A stretch of DNA of 64,000 nt from Hyphomicrobiales bacterium (GTDB lineage Bacteria > Pseudomonadota > Alphaproteobacteria > Rhizobiales > Rhizobiaceae): positions 61,869-125,868 of the forward strand of contig JAFKJU010000021.1 in NCBI GenBank assembly GCA_017305935.1, in the 5' to 3' direction. Position 1 is the stretch's first letter, and every line of letters starts with the position of its first letter. The position numbers were made by a program, and so were the translations under genes. Positions 8,233-19,432 of the stretch are shown here, piece after piece. Under the pieces are notes generated by a model that saw only the letters and a list, made by a program, of their open reading frames with translations, did not search any database and was not told the DNA's origin.

Positions 8233-9726
8233 ATGAGTGCTGAACTGCAGAAACAGACCGCCGCCGCCACGGAAGAGTCCACCGGCTCGCTGAGCCTCCT
8301 CGACCAGGCGATCCAGGTCACCAAGACCGCCGAGCCGGACGAGATGCAGGATCTCCTGCGCACCCTCACAGACGAGGCGCTGGCCGGCACCGTCACCTTC
8401 TCGAAGAACCTGACGCAGACCTTCAACAAGGCGATCGAGGCCATCGACCAGAAGCTGTCACAGCAGCTGAGCCAGATCATGCATCACCCGGACTTCCAGA
8501 AGCTGGAAGGGTCCTGGCGCGGCCTGAACTATCTGGTGAAGAACTCGGAAACCAGCGCGACGCTGAAGATCCGCGTTCTCAACGAATCCAAGAAGGAACT
8601 GCACAAGGATCTGACCAAGGCGGTCGAATTCGATCAGAGCCAGACCTTCAAGAAGATCTATGAAAGCGAATTCGGCACCCCCGGCGGCGAGCCCTACGGC
8701 GCGCTGATCGGCGATTTCGAATTCGGCAACGGCACCGAGGATCTCGAAATCCTGCAGGGCATGTCGAACATCGCGGCCGCGTCCTTCGCGCCGTTCATCT
8801 CCGCCGCCAGCCCGAAGATGTTCGGCCTGGAAAGCTTCACGGAACTTTCCAAGCCGCGCGATCTCGAGAAGATCTTCGAAAGCTCGGAATACATCAAGTG
8901 GCGCAGCTTCCGCGACAGCGACGATAGCCGCTTCGTGACGCTGACCATGCCGCGCGTGCTCGCCCGCGTGCCCTACGGTTCGCAGGGCCGGGCGATCGAG
9001 GAGTTCAAGTTCGAGGAAGCCCCGATCGACGCCAACGGCGTCGTCAGCGCCATGCCGCAGGACAAGTTCTCCTGGATGAACGCATCCTACGCGCTGGGCG
9101 AACGCCTGAACTTCGCCTTCGCGAAGTATGGCTGGTGCGTGGCCATCCGCGGTGCCGAGGGTGGCGGCAAGGTCGAGGATCTGCCGAGCTTCACCTTCAC
9201 CAGCGACGACGGCGACGCCGACCAGCAGTGCCCGACGGAAATCGGCATCACCGATCGCCGCGAGGCCGAACTGTCGAAGCTCGGCTTCCTGCCGCTGTGC
9301 CACTATAAGAATACGGATTACGCCGTCTTCTTCGGGGCGCAGACCACGCAGAAGCCGAAGAAATACGACCGGCCGGAAGCCACCGCAAATGCGGCGATTT
9401 CCGCCCGCCTGCCGTATATCATGGCGACCTCGCGTTTCTCGCACTACCTCAAGGTCATGGGCCGCGACAAGATCGGCTCCTTCCTCGAAGCCAGCGATTG
9501 CGAGACCTGGCTGAACAACTGGATCCGCAACTATGTGAATGGCAATGCGGAAGCCGGCCAGGAAATGAAGGCGCAGTATCCGCTCGCCGAAGCGCAGGTG
9601 ACCGTCAAGGAAGTTCCCGGCGCGCCGGGTTCCTACAATGCGGTCGCCTATCTGCGCCCCTGGTTGCAGATGGAAGAGCTGACGGCGTCCATGCGCCTTG
9701 TGGCACGCATTCCGCAGATGGGTTGA
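8233..9726 (+). CDS. tssC: T6SS contractile sheath large subunit TssC (ImpC)
   Basis: The 497-residue protein of the EvpB/VC_A0108 family contains '[20 protein letters not shown]', '[26 protein letters not shown]', '[17 protein letters not shown]' and the late '[20 protein letters not shown]'. It is the ClpV-recognised partner of TssB in the sheath. Length and motifs are those of the larger Agrobacterium-type sheath TssC. Only 8 bases separate it from a second gene of the same family. Confidence 0.97.
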   Translation: MSAELQKQTAAATEESTGSLSLLDQAIQVTKTAEPDEMQDLLRTLTDEALAGTVTFSKNLTQTFNKAIEAIDQKLSQQLSQIMHHPDFQKLEGSWRGLNYLVKNSETSATLKIRVLNESKKELHKDLTKAVEFDQSQTFKKIYESEFGTPGGEPYGALIGDFEFGNGTEDLEILQGMSNIAAASFAPFISAASPKMFGLESFTELSKPRDLEKIFESSEYIKWRSFRDSDDSRFVTLTMPRVLARVPYGSQGRAIEEFKFEEAPIDANGVVSAMPQDKFSWMNASYALGERLNFAFAKYGWCVAIRGAEGGGKVEDLPSFTFTSDDGDADQQCPTEIGITDRREAELSKLGFLPLCHYKNTDYAVFFGAQTTQKPKKYDRPEATANAAISARLPYIMATSRFSHYLKVMGRDKIGSFLEASDCETWLNNWIRNYVNGNAEAGQEMKAQYPLAEAQVTVKEVPGAPGSYNAVAYLRPWLQMEELTASMRLVARIPQMG

Positions 9727-9734
9727 CGCCCGCG

Positions 9735-11264
9735 ATGCCGGAGATCGAGATGCTTGCGGAAGCGGGGGACGCGCCAGGCGCTGCGCCCGCTTCCCGGGTC
9801 GATCTGCGGCGCCGTCTGGTCGATTGCGTTCTCGGGCGCGGCGGGGAGGAGACCTCCGCCGCGCTCGACCGTTTCCTGGCCGAGGAGGACTGGAAACTCT
9901 GCCTCGCCGACTGGTTGCCTGAGACTGGAGACAGCCAGACCCGCGGCTTCGAGGCCGTGCGGGCGACGCTTGCCCGCGATATCGCCGCCATCGACATCCT
10001 GCTCGGCGACCAGATCGACGAGATCCTGCACGCCCCGGCCTTCAAGGCCGTCGAGGCTGCCTGGCGTGGCGTCGAACTGCTGGCACAGGTCGCCGGCGAC
10101 GACGACAAGGTGCGTGTCCGTCTTTTCAACGCCACATGGCTGGAACTGTCGCGCGATTTCGAGCGCAGCATCGAATTCGACCAGAGCACGCTGTTCGCCA
10201 AGGTCTATAACGAGGAATACGGAATGCCCGGCGGCATTCCCTATGGCCTGCTGGTCTTCGACTACGCCGTGCGCCATCGCGCCGCGCCGAACTCCTCCGC
10301 CGACGATGTCAGCACGCTCTCCGGCATCGCGCAGGTGGCCGCCGCTTCCTTTTCGCCGAGCGTGATCGGCGCGGCCCCGGAGCTGTTCGGCCTGACGACC
10401 TTTGCCGATCTTTCCTATGCGCAGCGGCTCGATGCCGGCTTCCGGCTTGGCGAATATCATCGCTGGCGCAAGCTGCGCGAGCGCGAGGACAGCCGTTTTC
10501 TCGGTATCGCCCTGCCGCGCATCCTGATGCGCGAACGCTACCGCGACAGCGATGCCCGGCTGGATGGCTTTCGGTATGCCGAGGGCGGCTCCGGCGTCGA
10601 ATCTTGGCTGTGGGGCAATGCCTCCTTTGCCTACGGCGTCGTCGCCATCCGCGCCTTCCGCAAATGGGGCTGGTTCGCCGATATCTGCGGCACGCGCGGC
10701 GGCCTGATCGACGACCTGCCGGCGCCGAATTTCTCGACGCGCGAGGGAGTGGGTTATCGCCGGCCGCTGGAGGTCGAACTCACCGACAAGAAGCAGAAGG
10801 TGCTGGAAGATCTTGGCTTCATCTCGATCAGCCCGTGCAGCTTTACCCGCGAGGTGGTGCTGCTCGGCGCGCAATCGCTGCACCAGACGAGCGGCGAGGG
10901 CGGCATCGTCGAGCAGACCAATGACGGCATTTCGGCGATGCTGCATTATGTCATGTGCGTCAGCCGTTTCGCCCATTACATCAAGGTCATGGCCCGTGAC
11001 CGCGTCGGCGCCTATGCCGCTCCCTATGATCTCGAACGTTATCTCGACGAATGGCTGCGCAACTATACCATCGGCAATTCCGATGCCGGGCTGGAGACAA
11101 AGGCCCGTTATCCGCTGAGCGGCGCGCGCGTGGAGGTTCGCGAGGTGCCGGGACGGCCGGGCATGATGAGCTGCACCATGCATCTGTCGCCGCATTTCCA
11201 GTTCGATCAGGTGATCTCCGGTTTTCGCATGCGCACCGAGGTTCAGGGAACGAGGAGCCGCTGA
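9735..11264 (+). CDS. Second TssC-family protein (ImpD type)
   Basis: This 509-residue paralogue of the preceding TssC shares 'AFKAVEAAWRGVELLAQVAGD', 'FAKVYNEEYGMPGGIPYGLLVFDYAV', 'AASFSPSVIGAAPELFGL' and 'CVSRFAHYIKVMARDRVGAY'. I chose ATG 9735 rather than the longer open frame because the longer one would overlap tssC by more than 200 bases. The shorter start gives an N-terminus (MPEIEMLAEAG) just 8 bases after tssC. Rhizobium imp loci carry tandem impC and impD; the role of the second copy is not settled. It overlaps tssE by one base (TGATG). Confidence 0.9.
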   Translation: MPEIEMLAEAGDAPGAAPASRVDLRRRLVDCVLGRGGEETSAALDRFLAEEDWKLCLADWLPETGDSQTRGFEAVRATLARDIAAIDILLGDQIDEILHAPAFKAVEAAWRGVELLAQVAGDDDKVRVRLFNATWLELSRDFERSIEFDQSTLFAKVYNEEYGMPGGIPYGLLVFDYAVRHRAAPNSSADDVSTLSGIAQVAAASFSPSVIGAAPELFGLTTFADLSYAQRLDAGFRLGEYHRWRKLREREDSRFLGIALPRILMRERYRDSDARLDGFRYAEGGSGVESWLWGNASFAYGVVAIRAFRKWGWFADICGTRGGLIDDLPAPNFSTREGVGYRRPLEVELTDKKQKVLEDLGFISISPCSFTREVVLLGAQSLHQTSGEGGIVEQTNDGISAMLHYVMCVSRFAHYIKVMARDRVGAYAAPYDLERYLDEWLRNYTIGNSDAGLETKARYPLSGARVEVREVPGRPGMMSCTMHLSPHFQFDQVISGFRMRTEVQGTRSR

Positions 11265-11743
11265 TGGCCCGCCATCAACCCACGACGCCGCCGCAATTGG
11301 CCCTGTTCGACCGTCTGCTGCAGGGCGACAATATCGAGACCGACCGCAGCGCCGACAGCGCGTTGCGCGAGTTGCGCGATTCGGTGCGCCGCGATCTCGA
11401 AATCCTCTTCAACACCCGGCCGATGCACCGGCCCTATGCCCCCTGGCTCAGCGAACTCCAGCACTCCATCGTCACCTTCGGCCTGCCCTCGCTGCAAGGA
11501 CAGCATCTCGGCAGCTTCGCCCAGAAGGAACAGTTTCGCATCTATCTCGAAAACCTCATCCTGCGTACGGAAACCCGCTTCAGGGAATTGACCGTCGAAC
11601 TGATCGAGCAGGAGGGTCCGCTTGAGCGCACGCTGCGCCTGCAGATCCAGGCCGTTCTGGAAACGGATTCGATCAGCGAGGTCGTGGTCTTCGACACCAC
11701 CGTCGATCCGATCACCGGCGGCTTCGTCGTGCAGGAGCGCTGA
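11264..11743 (+). CDS. tssE: T6SS baseplate wedge protein TssE (ImpF)
   Basis: The 159-residue protein of the gp25-like family has the diagnostic 'LRELRDSVRRDLEILFNTR' segment (E-xx-V-xx-D-L-xx-L-x-N) and 'LSELQHSIVTFGLPSL'. It begins at ATG 11264 inside TGATG, behind a GAGG ribosome binding site. TssE connects baseplate and sheath. It is the last T6SS gene in the window; tssF and tssG, which normally follow tssE, are absent, so the remaining subunits must lie elsewhere, probably to the left of position 1. Confidence 0.94.
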   Translation: MARHQPTTPPQLALFDRLLQGDNIETDRSADSALRELRDSVRRDLEILFNTRPMHRPYAPWLSELQHSIVTFGLPSLQGQHLGSFAQKEQFRIYLENLILRTETRFRELTVELIEQEGPLERTLRLQIQAVLETDSISEVVVFDTTVDPITGGFVVQER

Positions 11744-11774
11744 CCGCGGCGGCGAGGATCGTTGCCAGCAGTCT

Positions 11775-12869
11775 CTAGCGCCGGGGCTTCGCCGTCGTGC
11801 CGCGGCGTACCAGCGGGCCGTCGATCTTGATGGTCATCGGCCGGAACGCCTTGCGATGCACGGTCATGTCGATGAGGATCTCGGCGGCGCGCTGGCCCAT
11901 CTCGTAATTGGGCAGCACCAGCGTCGAGAGCGGCGGATGGGTGTAGCGCGCCAGTTCCTGGTCGTCATATCCCATGACCGAGAGATCCTCGGGCACGCGG
12001 AAGCCGCGCTCGGAAGCTGCCTCCATGACCCCGATCGCCATCAGGTCGTTGGCGCAGAAGATCGCGCTCGGCGGCGGGTCGAGCGACAGCAGTTCCAGCG
12101 CCGCCTCGTAGCCGCGCAACGGCAGCCAGTCACCGTCGCGCACCAGGCTTTCGTCGAAGGCGATGTCGGCAGTGGCGAGCGCCTGCTTGTAGCCCTTGAG
12201 CCGATCCAGCGACGCATCCATCCACGGCTCGCCGTTGATGAAGCCGATGCGGCGATGGCCAAGAGAGGTGAGGTAGGCGGTGGCCGAAAAACCGCCGGCG
12301 ACTTCCCCCGGCACCACTGAAATATGCTTGCGCGGCTCGGCATAGCAATTGAGCAGCACGGTCGGGATATCGCGCAGCAGCGCCGGAAAATTCACCTTGC
12401 GGGTGAAGATGGTCGCATAGACGACGCCGAGAATCGTCGGATCGGCGAGCACGGAGCGCAGCACCGCCTCCTCCAGCTCCGGATTGGAGCGCGTTGCCTG
12501 GGCGTGAACGAGAAAACCCTGCTCGAAGGCGAAATCGCGCGCGCCGTCGAAGCTGACCACCGGATGCGGGCTGGTGGAGATCTCGTCGACGATGAAGGCG
12601 ATCTTGTTCTTTGCCATGTCTTGCCATCCGTCGGCGGGCGAGCGGGCCTCCTGCCGGCGCATGCCGGGCGACTTGTAGCCGATCTTCTGCGCGGCCTCCC
12701 AGACCTTGGCCTGGGTTTCGGACGAGATGCGGGCGCCGGTCATCTGGTTGAGCACGAGCGAGACGCTGGATTGGGAGACGCCGGCGAGCCGGGCGATGTC
12801 GGTCATGGTCGGGCGACGGGAATCATTGTCCCGGGTGTTGCGCCTGGTCTTCACCTTGTCGTCGCTCAT
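11775..12869 (-). CDS. LacI-family transcriptional regulator
   Basis: The 364-residue repressor-type protein has an N-terminal LacI helix-turn-helix at about residues 22-45 ('[20 protein letters not shown]', hinge '[21 protein letters not shown]'). A periplasmic-binding-protein-like effector domain follows ('[33 protein letters not shown]'). I place the start at ATG 12869 behind AGAGGAA rather than at the upstream ATG 12911. It is divergent from the sugar ABC importer at 13031 and is very likely its regulator, with operators in 12906-12970. Confidence 0.9.
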   Translation of the reverse strand: MSDDKVKTRRNTRDNDSRRPTMTDIARLAGVSQSSVSLVLNQMTGARISSETQAKVWEAAQKIGYKSPGMRRQEARSPADGWQDMAKNKIAFIVDEISTSPHPVVSFDGARDFAFEQGFLVHAQATRSNPELEEAVLRSVLADPTILGVVYATIFTRKVNFPALLRDIPTVLLNCYAEPRKHISVVPGEVAGGFSATAYLTSLGHRRIGFINGEPWMDASLDRLKGYKQALATADIAFDESLVRDGDWLPLRGYEAALELLSLDPPPSAIFCANDLMAIGVMEAASERGFRVPEDLSVMGYDDQELARYTHPPLSTLVLPNYEMGQRAAEILIDMTVHRKAFRPMTIKIDGPLVRRGTTAKPRR

Positions 12870-13030
12870 GGCCGTTCCTCTCTCCCGGCCTTTGTCTACC
12901 ACGCTGCGCATGCGCGTGCTAATAAAATTATCCCTTGACTGATAATAATATTACCAGCACAGTCCTGTGCATGTCGGGCCGCAGCTCGCATTCGGTTGAG
13001 GAGACCGATTTCTTTGGGAGGAGAACCGCA
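12870..13030. promoter_or_regulatory. Divergent promoter/operator region between lacI-type regulator and sugar importer
   Basis: It contains three dyad elements: GCGCATGCGC at 12906-12915; a large imperfect inverted repeat with arms GTGCTAATAAAATTATC (12916-12932) and GATAATAATATTACCAGCAC (12941-12960) around a TTGACT at 12935-12940; and the perfect dyad GCACAG-TC-CTGTGC at 12957-12970. Palindromes of 12-20 bases overlapping a -35-like hexamer are what a LacI-family repressor would bind. GGGAGGAG precedes the ATG at 13031. Confidence 0.65.
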
Positions 13031-14014
13031 ATGTCTCGTTTTACACGACGTGCATTCCTGTTGACGGCCGGCGTTGCCGGCGCGCTTGCCTTCACCGGCA
13101 CCATGGCGCTCGCCGAACTGCCCGCGCTCGCCAAGAAGGACAAATACAAGGTCGGCTTTGCCCAGACCGAGAGCAACAATCCCTGGCGCATCGCCCAGAC
13201 CAATTCCATGAAGGCCGAAGCCGAGAAGAATGGCATTCAGCTCGTCTATACCGATGCCGCCGGCTCCGCCGCCAAGCAGGTCGCCGACGTCAATTCGATG
13301 ATCGCCCAAGGCGTCGACGTCATCTTCCTTGCCCCGCGTGAGGAAAAGCCGCTGATCCCGGCGGTCATGGCCGCCAAGAAGGCCGGCATCCCGGTCATCC
13401 TGCTCGACCGCAGCGTCGATCCTTCGCTCGCAAAGCCGGGCGAAGACTACGTGACCTTCATCGGCTCCGACTTCATCGCCGAGGGCAAGCGTGTCGCCGA
13501 ATGGCTGGCGAAGAACGCCAACGGCAAGTCGAAGATCATCGAATTGGAAGGCACGACCGGCTCGTCGCCTGCCAACGACCGCAAGAAGGGTTTCGACGAC
13601 GCGATCAAGGCCGCCGGCGGCTTCGACATCGTTGCCTCGCAGAGCGGCGATTTCGCCCGCGACAAGGGCCGGCAGGTGGCGGAAGCCCTGCTGCAGGCCC
13701 ATCCCGATGCCGATATCGTCTATGCCCATAACGACGAAATGGCCATCGGCGCCATCGCGGCGATCGAGGCGGCCGGCAAGGCGCCGGGCAAGGATGTCCT
13801 CGTCCTGTCCATCGACGGCGGCAAGGAAGCCGTGCAGGCGGTCGTGGACGGCAAGATCGCCGCCGTGGTCGAATGCAATCCGCGCTTTGGGCCGAAGGCA
13901 TTCGAGACTATGATGCGTTATGCCAAGGGCGAGAAGATCGAGCCCTGGGTCATCAATACGGACAAGTTCTACGATTCGACCAACGCCAAGGACGAGATCG
14001 CCGACGCCTATTAA
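13031..14014 (+). CDS. ytfQ: Sugar ABC transporter periplasmic binding protein, YtfQ-type
   Basis: The 327-residue class-B (CUT2) sugar-binding protein has a Tat-like leader (MSRFTRRAFLLTAGVAGALA, signal to about residue 30). The body resembles E. coli YtfQ: 'VGFAQTESNNPWRIAQTNSMKAEAEK', 'DRKKGFDDAIKAAGGFDIVASQSGDF', 'VYAHNDEMAIGAIAAIEAAGKAPGKD', 'SIDGGKEAVQAV'. YtfQ binds galactofuranose, and close rhizobial relatives take other furanoses or pentoses, so the sugar here is an inference. ATG 13031 follows GGGAGGAG. The gene is first in its operon and is followed by two hairpins. Confidence 0.88.
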   Translation: MSRFTRRAFLLTAGVAGALAFTGTMALAELPALAKKDKYKVGFAQTESNNPWRIAQTNSMKAEAEKNGIQLVYTDAAGSAAKQVADVNSMIAQGVDVIFLAPREEKPLIPAVMAAKKAGIPVILLDRSVDPSLAKPGEDYVTFIGSDFIAEGKRVAEWLAKNANGKSKIIELEGTTGSSPANDRKKGFDDAIKAAGGFDIVASQSGDFARDKGRQVAEALLQAHPDADIVYAHNDEMAIGAIAAIEAAGKAPGKDVLVLSIDGGKEAVQAVVDGKIAAVVECNPRFGPKAFETMMRYAKGEKIEPWVINTDKFYDSTNAKDEIADAY

Positions 14015-14062
14015 GGCCCCCCAGGGCCTTAGGCCGGGCGGGAGCGGCGTCTCGCCCGGCCA
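14014..14062 (+). terminator. Intercistronic hairpins after the YtfQ-type gene
   Basis: AAGGCCCCCCAGGGCCTT directly follows the stop codon. It is followed by the stem GGCCGGGCG (14032-14040) / CGCCCGGCC (14053-14061). Neither has a T-run, so they probably stabilise or attenuate the transcript rather than terminate fully, favouring binding-protein expression. Confidence 0.6.
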
Positions 14063-14098
14063 TTGATACCATGCCAAAAGTCGGAGGAGCTTTCGGCA

Positions 14099-15609
<1,511 letters not shown>

Positions 15610-15613
<4 letters not shown>

Positions 15614-16602
15614 CGCTTGCCACCGAAGCCCCCGCGGCAAAACGCAATCTCAGGCCCGCCGCCATCGCCAGCCGCTACGGCACCTTCCTCGCCTTCCTGG
15701 CGCTGGTGGTCTTCAACATGGTGGTAACGCCGAATTTCCTGTCCCTGCAGACGCTGAACGTCAACCTGACGCAGGTGGCGACCATCGTCGTCGTCGCCAC
15801 CGGCATGACGCTGGTGATCGCCACCGGCGGCATCGACCTGTCGGTGGGCTCGCTGATGGCGGTCGCCGGCGCCCTGGCGCCGATGCTGTTCATGGGCCAG
15901 CTCGGAATTCCCCCGGGGCCGCTGGCGCTGGTCCTCTCCTTCGTCCTGCCGGTGCTCCTGGTCATGGCCTTCGGCTGGTTCAACGGCATGCTGGTGACCC
16001 GCTTCCGCATCCAGCCGATCATCGCCACGCTGGTGCTGTTCATCGCCGGGCGCGGTATCGCCCAGGTGGCGACCAACGGCAATCTGCAGGTCTTCAAGAA
16101 CGATGCCTTCCAGTTCGTCGGGCTCGGCCGCGTCTTCGGCATTCCGGCGCAGGTGATCGTCATGGTCGTCATCGTGCTCGCCGCCGACTGGCTGGTGCGG
16201 CGCACGGCGCTGGGGCGGCAGATTCTCGCCGTCGGCGGCAACGAGAAGGCGGCGCGGCTGGCGGGCGTGCCGGTCGTGCGGGTCAAGACGCTGGTCTATG
16301 TGCTGTCGGCAGCGCTTGCCGGCGTCGCCGGGCTGATCGTCGTCGCGCGAAACTCCGCTTCCGACGCCAATCTCGTCGGGCTTGGCATGGAGCTGGATGC
16401 GATTGCGGCGGTGGCGGTCGGCGGCACGCTGCTCTCGGGCGGCAAGGCGAACATCTACGGCACCGTGCTCGGCGCCTTCGTCATCCAGCTCGTGCGCTAC
16501 ACGCTGCTCGCCAACGGCGTGCCGGATGCGGCGGCCCTGATCGTCAAGGCCGGGCTGATTATCGTCGCCGTCTACATCCAGCAACGGGCCGCCAGGGGCT
16601 GA
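15610..16602 (+). CDS. ytfT: Sugar ABC transporter permease, YtfT-type
   Basis: The 330-residue inner-membrane permease of the CUT2 (BPD_transp_2) family has about nine hydrophobic segments and the signature 'TGMTLVIATGGIDLSVGSLMAVAGAL'. Further family motifs are 'IQPIIATLVLFIAGRGIAQ' and 'GLGMELDAIAAVAVGGTLLSGG'. The resemblance to E. coli YtfT is good through these blocks. GTG 15610 overlaps the ytfR stop by four bases, so translation is coupled. Confidence 0.9.
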
Positions 16603-16613
16603 AGGGTAACGTC

Positions 16614-17606
16614 ATGGACGCGATCAAGACAATGCTTCTGCCGCGCAGCTCCGCCGATCTCGCCCGCATCAGCGTGCTGGCGGCGTTGGCGCTGCTTATC
16701 CTGTTCGGGGCGTTGCGCTACGACAATTTCCTGTCGCCCTACAATATCCTCAGCTTCCTGCGCTACAATTCCATGTTTGCGCTGATCGCGCTGGGCATGG
16801 CCTTCGTGATCATGACCGGCGGCATCGACCTGTCGGTCGGCGGCGTCGCCGCCGTCTCCAGCGTCGTGGCCGCGCTTCTGTCGCCCTATCACTGGGCGGC
16901 GGGCCTGTTCGGCGGGCTGGGCACGGGGCTGGCCTTTGGCTGCCTCAACGGGCTGGTGATCACGCGGATGCAGATCCAGCCCTTCATCGCCACGCTTGCC
17001 TCGATGCTGGCCGCCTATGGAACGGCGCTGCTGCTGGCCGACAACCAATCGGTTTCGGTGTCCTATGACACCGGCTTCACCAGCATAGGCCAGGACGATT
17101 TCCTGGGCTTTCCGATTCCCGGCTGGATTGCGCTCGCCTGCTATATCGCCGGCTGGATCCTGCTGGAGCGCCAGCCCTTCGGCCGGCATGTGCTGGCCAT
17201 CGGCGACGGCGAGGCGACGGCCAGCATGATGGGCCTGAAGGTGCGCCGCACGCTGATGACCGTCTACATGCTGTCGGGGCTGATGGCCGGGCTTGCCGGC
17301 GTCATCCTCGCCTCGCAGTTCGGTGCCGGCCAGCCGACGGAGGGTGTGGGCTGGGAACTCTTCGCCATCGCCTCCGTCGTGGTCGGCGGCACGCTTCTGA
17401 CCGGCGGCTCCGGCTCGGTCGGCGCGACGCTCGCCGGCGCCCTGCTGCTCGCCATGGTGTTCAACATCCTGAATTTCGAGAACGGGCTCGGCTGGATCTC
17501 GCTCTCGGCCTATTGGCAATCGGTCATCCGCGGCGCCTTCCTGCTGGTCGTGGTCGTCGCCCAGGCCCATTTCGGCCGGGGCTCCGCCAGCGGTCAGGAT
17601 GCGTAA
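16614..17606 (+). CDS. yjfF: Sugar ABC transporter permease, YjfF-type
   Basis: This is the second CUT2 permease, 330 residues, with 'LGMAFVIMTGGIDLSVGGVAAVSSVV', 'MQIQPFIATLASMLAAYGTALLLADNQS' and 'GVGWELFAIASVVVGGTLLTGGSGSVGATLAGALLLAMVFN'. Two different permeases after one double ATPase reproduce the ytfQRT-yjfF arrangement, in which the two form a heterodimer. It is the last gene of the operon. Only six bases separate its end from the convergent stop at 17613, so any terminator overlaps coding sequence. Confidence 0.9.
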   Translation: MDAIKTMLLPRSSADLARISVLAALALLILFGALRYDNFLSPYNILSFLRYNSMFALIALGMAFVIMTGGIDLSVGGVAAVSSVVAALLSPYHWAAGLFGGLGTGLAFGCLNGLVITRMQIQPFIATLASMLAAYGTALLLADNQSVSVSYDTGFTSIGQDDFLGFPIPGWIALACYIAGWILLERQPFGRHVLAIGDGEATASMMGLKVRRTLMTVYMLSGLMAGLAGVILASQFGAGQPTEGVGWELFAIASVVVGGTLLTGGSGSVGATLAGALLLAMVFNILNFENGLGWISLSAYWQSVIRGAFLLVVVVAQAHFGRGSASGQDA

Positions 17607-17612
17607 GACGCT

Positions 17613-18635
17613 TTAGCGCCAGCCCAATGCCGGCGCGACGTGGGTCAGGATGGCCTCCAGCACATGGGCGTTGTAATCGACGCCGAGCTGGTTGGGCACG
17701 GTGAGCAGCAGCGTATCGGCCTCGGCAATGGCCTCGTCCTTCCTCAACTCCTCGATCAGCTGGTCCGGCTCGTCGGCATAGCTGCGGCCGAAGATGGCGC
17801 GGGTGTTCTCGTCGATGAAGCCGATCGAATCCTGCTCCTTGCCGCCACGGCCGAAATAGGCGCGGTCCATGTCGTTGACCAGGGCGAAGATGCTGCGGCT
17901 GACGGAGACGCGTGGGCTGCGCGTATGGCCGGCCTCGGCCCAGGCCTCGCGATAGGCGCGGATCTGCTTGGCCTGCTGGATGTGGAAGGGCTCGCCGGTC
18001 TCGTCGTCCTTCAGCGTCGAGCTTTGCAGGTTCATGCCAAGCTTTGCCGCCCAGACGGCGGTGGCGTTCGAGCCGGCGCCCCACCAGATGCGCTCGCGCA
18101 AGCCCTCCGCATGCGGCTCCAGCCGCAGCAGGCCCGGCGGGTTCGGGAACATCGGCCGTGGATTGGGCTGGCCGAAGCCTTCGCCCTTGAGCGCGTCGAG
18201 GAAGATTTCCGCCTTCTGCCGGCCCATGTCGGCGTCGCTCTGGCCTTCCTGCGGCTGGTAGCCGAAATAGCGCCAGCCGTCGATGACCTGCTCCGGCGAG
18301 CCGCGGCTGATGCCGAGCTGCAGGCGTCCGCGCGAAATCAGGTCGGCGGCGCCGGCATCCTCGACCATGTAAAGCGGGTTTTCATAGCGCATATCGATGA
18401 CGGCGGTGCCGATCTCGATGCTGCTGGTGCGCGCGCCGACCGCCGCCAGCAGCGGGAAGGGCGAGGCGAGCTGGCGGGCGAAGTGATGCACCCTAAAATA
18501 GGCGCCGTCGACGCCGAGCTGCTCGGCCGCGACCGCAAGGTCGATGGATTGCAGCAGCGTATCGGAAGCCGAGCGCGTGCCGGATTGCGGGGAGGGCGTC
18601 CAATGCCCGAAGGAGAGAAATCCGATCTTCTTCAT
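17613..18635 (-). CDS. LLM-class flavin-dependent oxidoreductase (luciferase-like monooxygenase)
   Basis: The 340-residue bacterial-luciferase-fold protein shows 'MKKIGFLSFGHWTPSPQSG', 'AVAAEQLGVDGAYFRVHHFARQLASPFPLLAAVGARTSSIEIGTAVIDMRYENPLYMVEDAGAADLISRGRLQLGISRGSP'. This is the FMN/F420-binding TIM barrel of the MsnO8/alkanal monooxygenase-like group. Substrates of this family cannot be read from sequence. ATG 18635 follows AGGTGG with 8-base spacing; a GTG nine bases upstream would place the ribosome binding site inside the gene. It is monocistronic and convergent with the sugar importer. Confidence 0.88.
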   Translation of the reverse strand: MKKIGFLSFGHWTPSPQSGTRSASDTLLQSIDLAVAAEQLGVDGAYFRVHHFARQLASPFPLLAAVGARTSSIEIGTAVIDMRYENPLYMVEDAGAADLISRGRLQLGISRGSPEQVIDGWRYFGYQPQEGQSDADMGRQKAEIFLDALKGEGFGQPNPRPMFPNPPGLLRLEPHAEGLRERIWWGAGSNATAVWAAKLGMNLQSSTLKDDETGEPFHIQQAKQIRAYREAWAEAGHTRSPRVSVSRSIFALVNDMDRAYFGRGGKEQDSIGFIDENTRAIFGRSYADEPDQLIEELRKDEAIAEADTLLLTVPNQLGVDYNAHVLEAILTHVAPALGWR

Positions 18636-18861
18636 AAAAGCCACCTCGAAACGGGGGAAAGTTCATGGTTGGACATAACATGGCGAGCGCCGCGCGTATG
18701 GAAAAGACCGGTAAACGATCTGTTCAGAATCCGGATCGTCTGCCGGGGCATTGCCACCATTTCCCTTCCCGTGCCAAACCCTATCTCAGACATGATGTCC
18801 AAACCCGCGGGATGCGGGAAAACGTGAGGCGAGAGGCTGAAGGCATGGAAGAGGTTGGCGC

Positions 18862-19425
18862 GTGACCCTGTCGCAGCTTTTGACGGATTATGGCGCCATC
18901 GCCGTGTTTCTTGGCGCGGCTTTCGAAGGTGAAACGGCGGCCTTTCTCGGCGGCGTGCTCGCCCATCGTGGGCTCGTCGCCTATTGGCAGGTGGCGCTGG
19001 CGGCGGCCGGCGGCTCCTTCGCCGCCGACCAGATACTGTTCCTCGCAGGGCGCTATGCCAGCCGTCTGTCGTTCGTGCGCCGCTTCACCGCCGCGCCGGC
19101 GATGAGCCGGGTGACCTCCTGGATGGAAACCTATCCCAATGCCTTCATCTTCGCCTTCCGTTTCATCTACGGCATTCGCACGGTGAGCCCGGTCGCCATC
19201 GGCCTGTCAAAAGTATCCGGCGAACGCTTCGTGGCGATCAACCTGCTGGCGGCCATCTGCTGGGGCGTGTCGATCACCGCCATCGGCTATGTCTTCGGCA
19301 GCGCCGTCGAGCAGATGCTCGGCCGGCTGCGGCTGCATGAGCACCTGCTGATCGCCGTCGCCTTCGGTCTTGCCCTGGTGGTGTTCATCGCCCTTGCCGT
19401 CCGGCGGCGGCTGAAGCCGGCCTGA
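18862..19425 (+). CDS. DedA-family inner-membrane protein
   Basis: The 187-residue protein has four to five hydrophobic segments and the DedA/SNARE-associated (VTT) signature: 'GAAFEGETAAFLGGVLAHRG', 'AADQILFLAGRYASR', then 'FAFRFIYGIRTVSPVAIGLSKVSGERFVAINLLAAICWG'. The acidic E-G-E and the conserved arginines of 'RFIYGIRT' are those implicated in proton-driven phospholipid (undecaprenyl phosphate) flipping. GTG 18862 is preceded by GAAGAGG. It stands alone, with a palindromic repeat immediately downstream. Confidence 0.9.
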   Translation: MTLSQLLTDYGAIAVFLGAAFEGETAAFLGGVLAHRGLVAYWQVALAAAGGSFAADQILFLAGRYASRLSFVRRFTAAPAMSRVTSWMETYPNAFIFAFRFIYGIRTVSPVAIGLSKVSGERFVAINLLAAICWGVSITAIGYVFGSAVEQMLGRLRLHEHLLIAVAFGLALVVFIALAVRRRLKPA

Positions 19426-19432
19426 TAATTTT

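Noticed and set aside
9498..9734. Longer N-terminus for the second TssC-like gene
   Set aside because: It would overlap tssC by more than 200 bases in another frame. ATG 9735 gives a normal TssC length and starts 8 bases after tssC.
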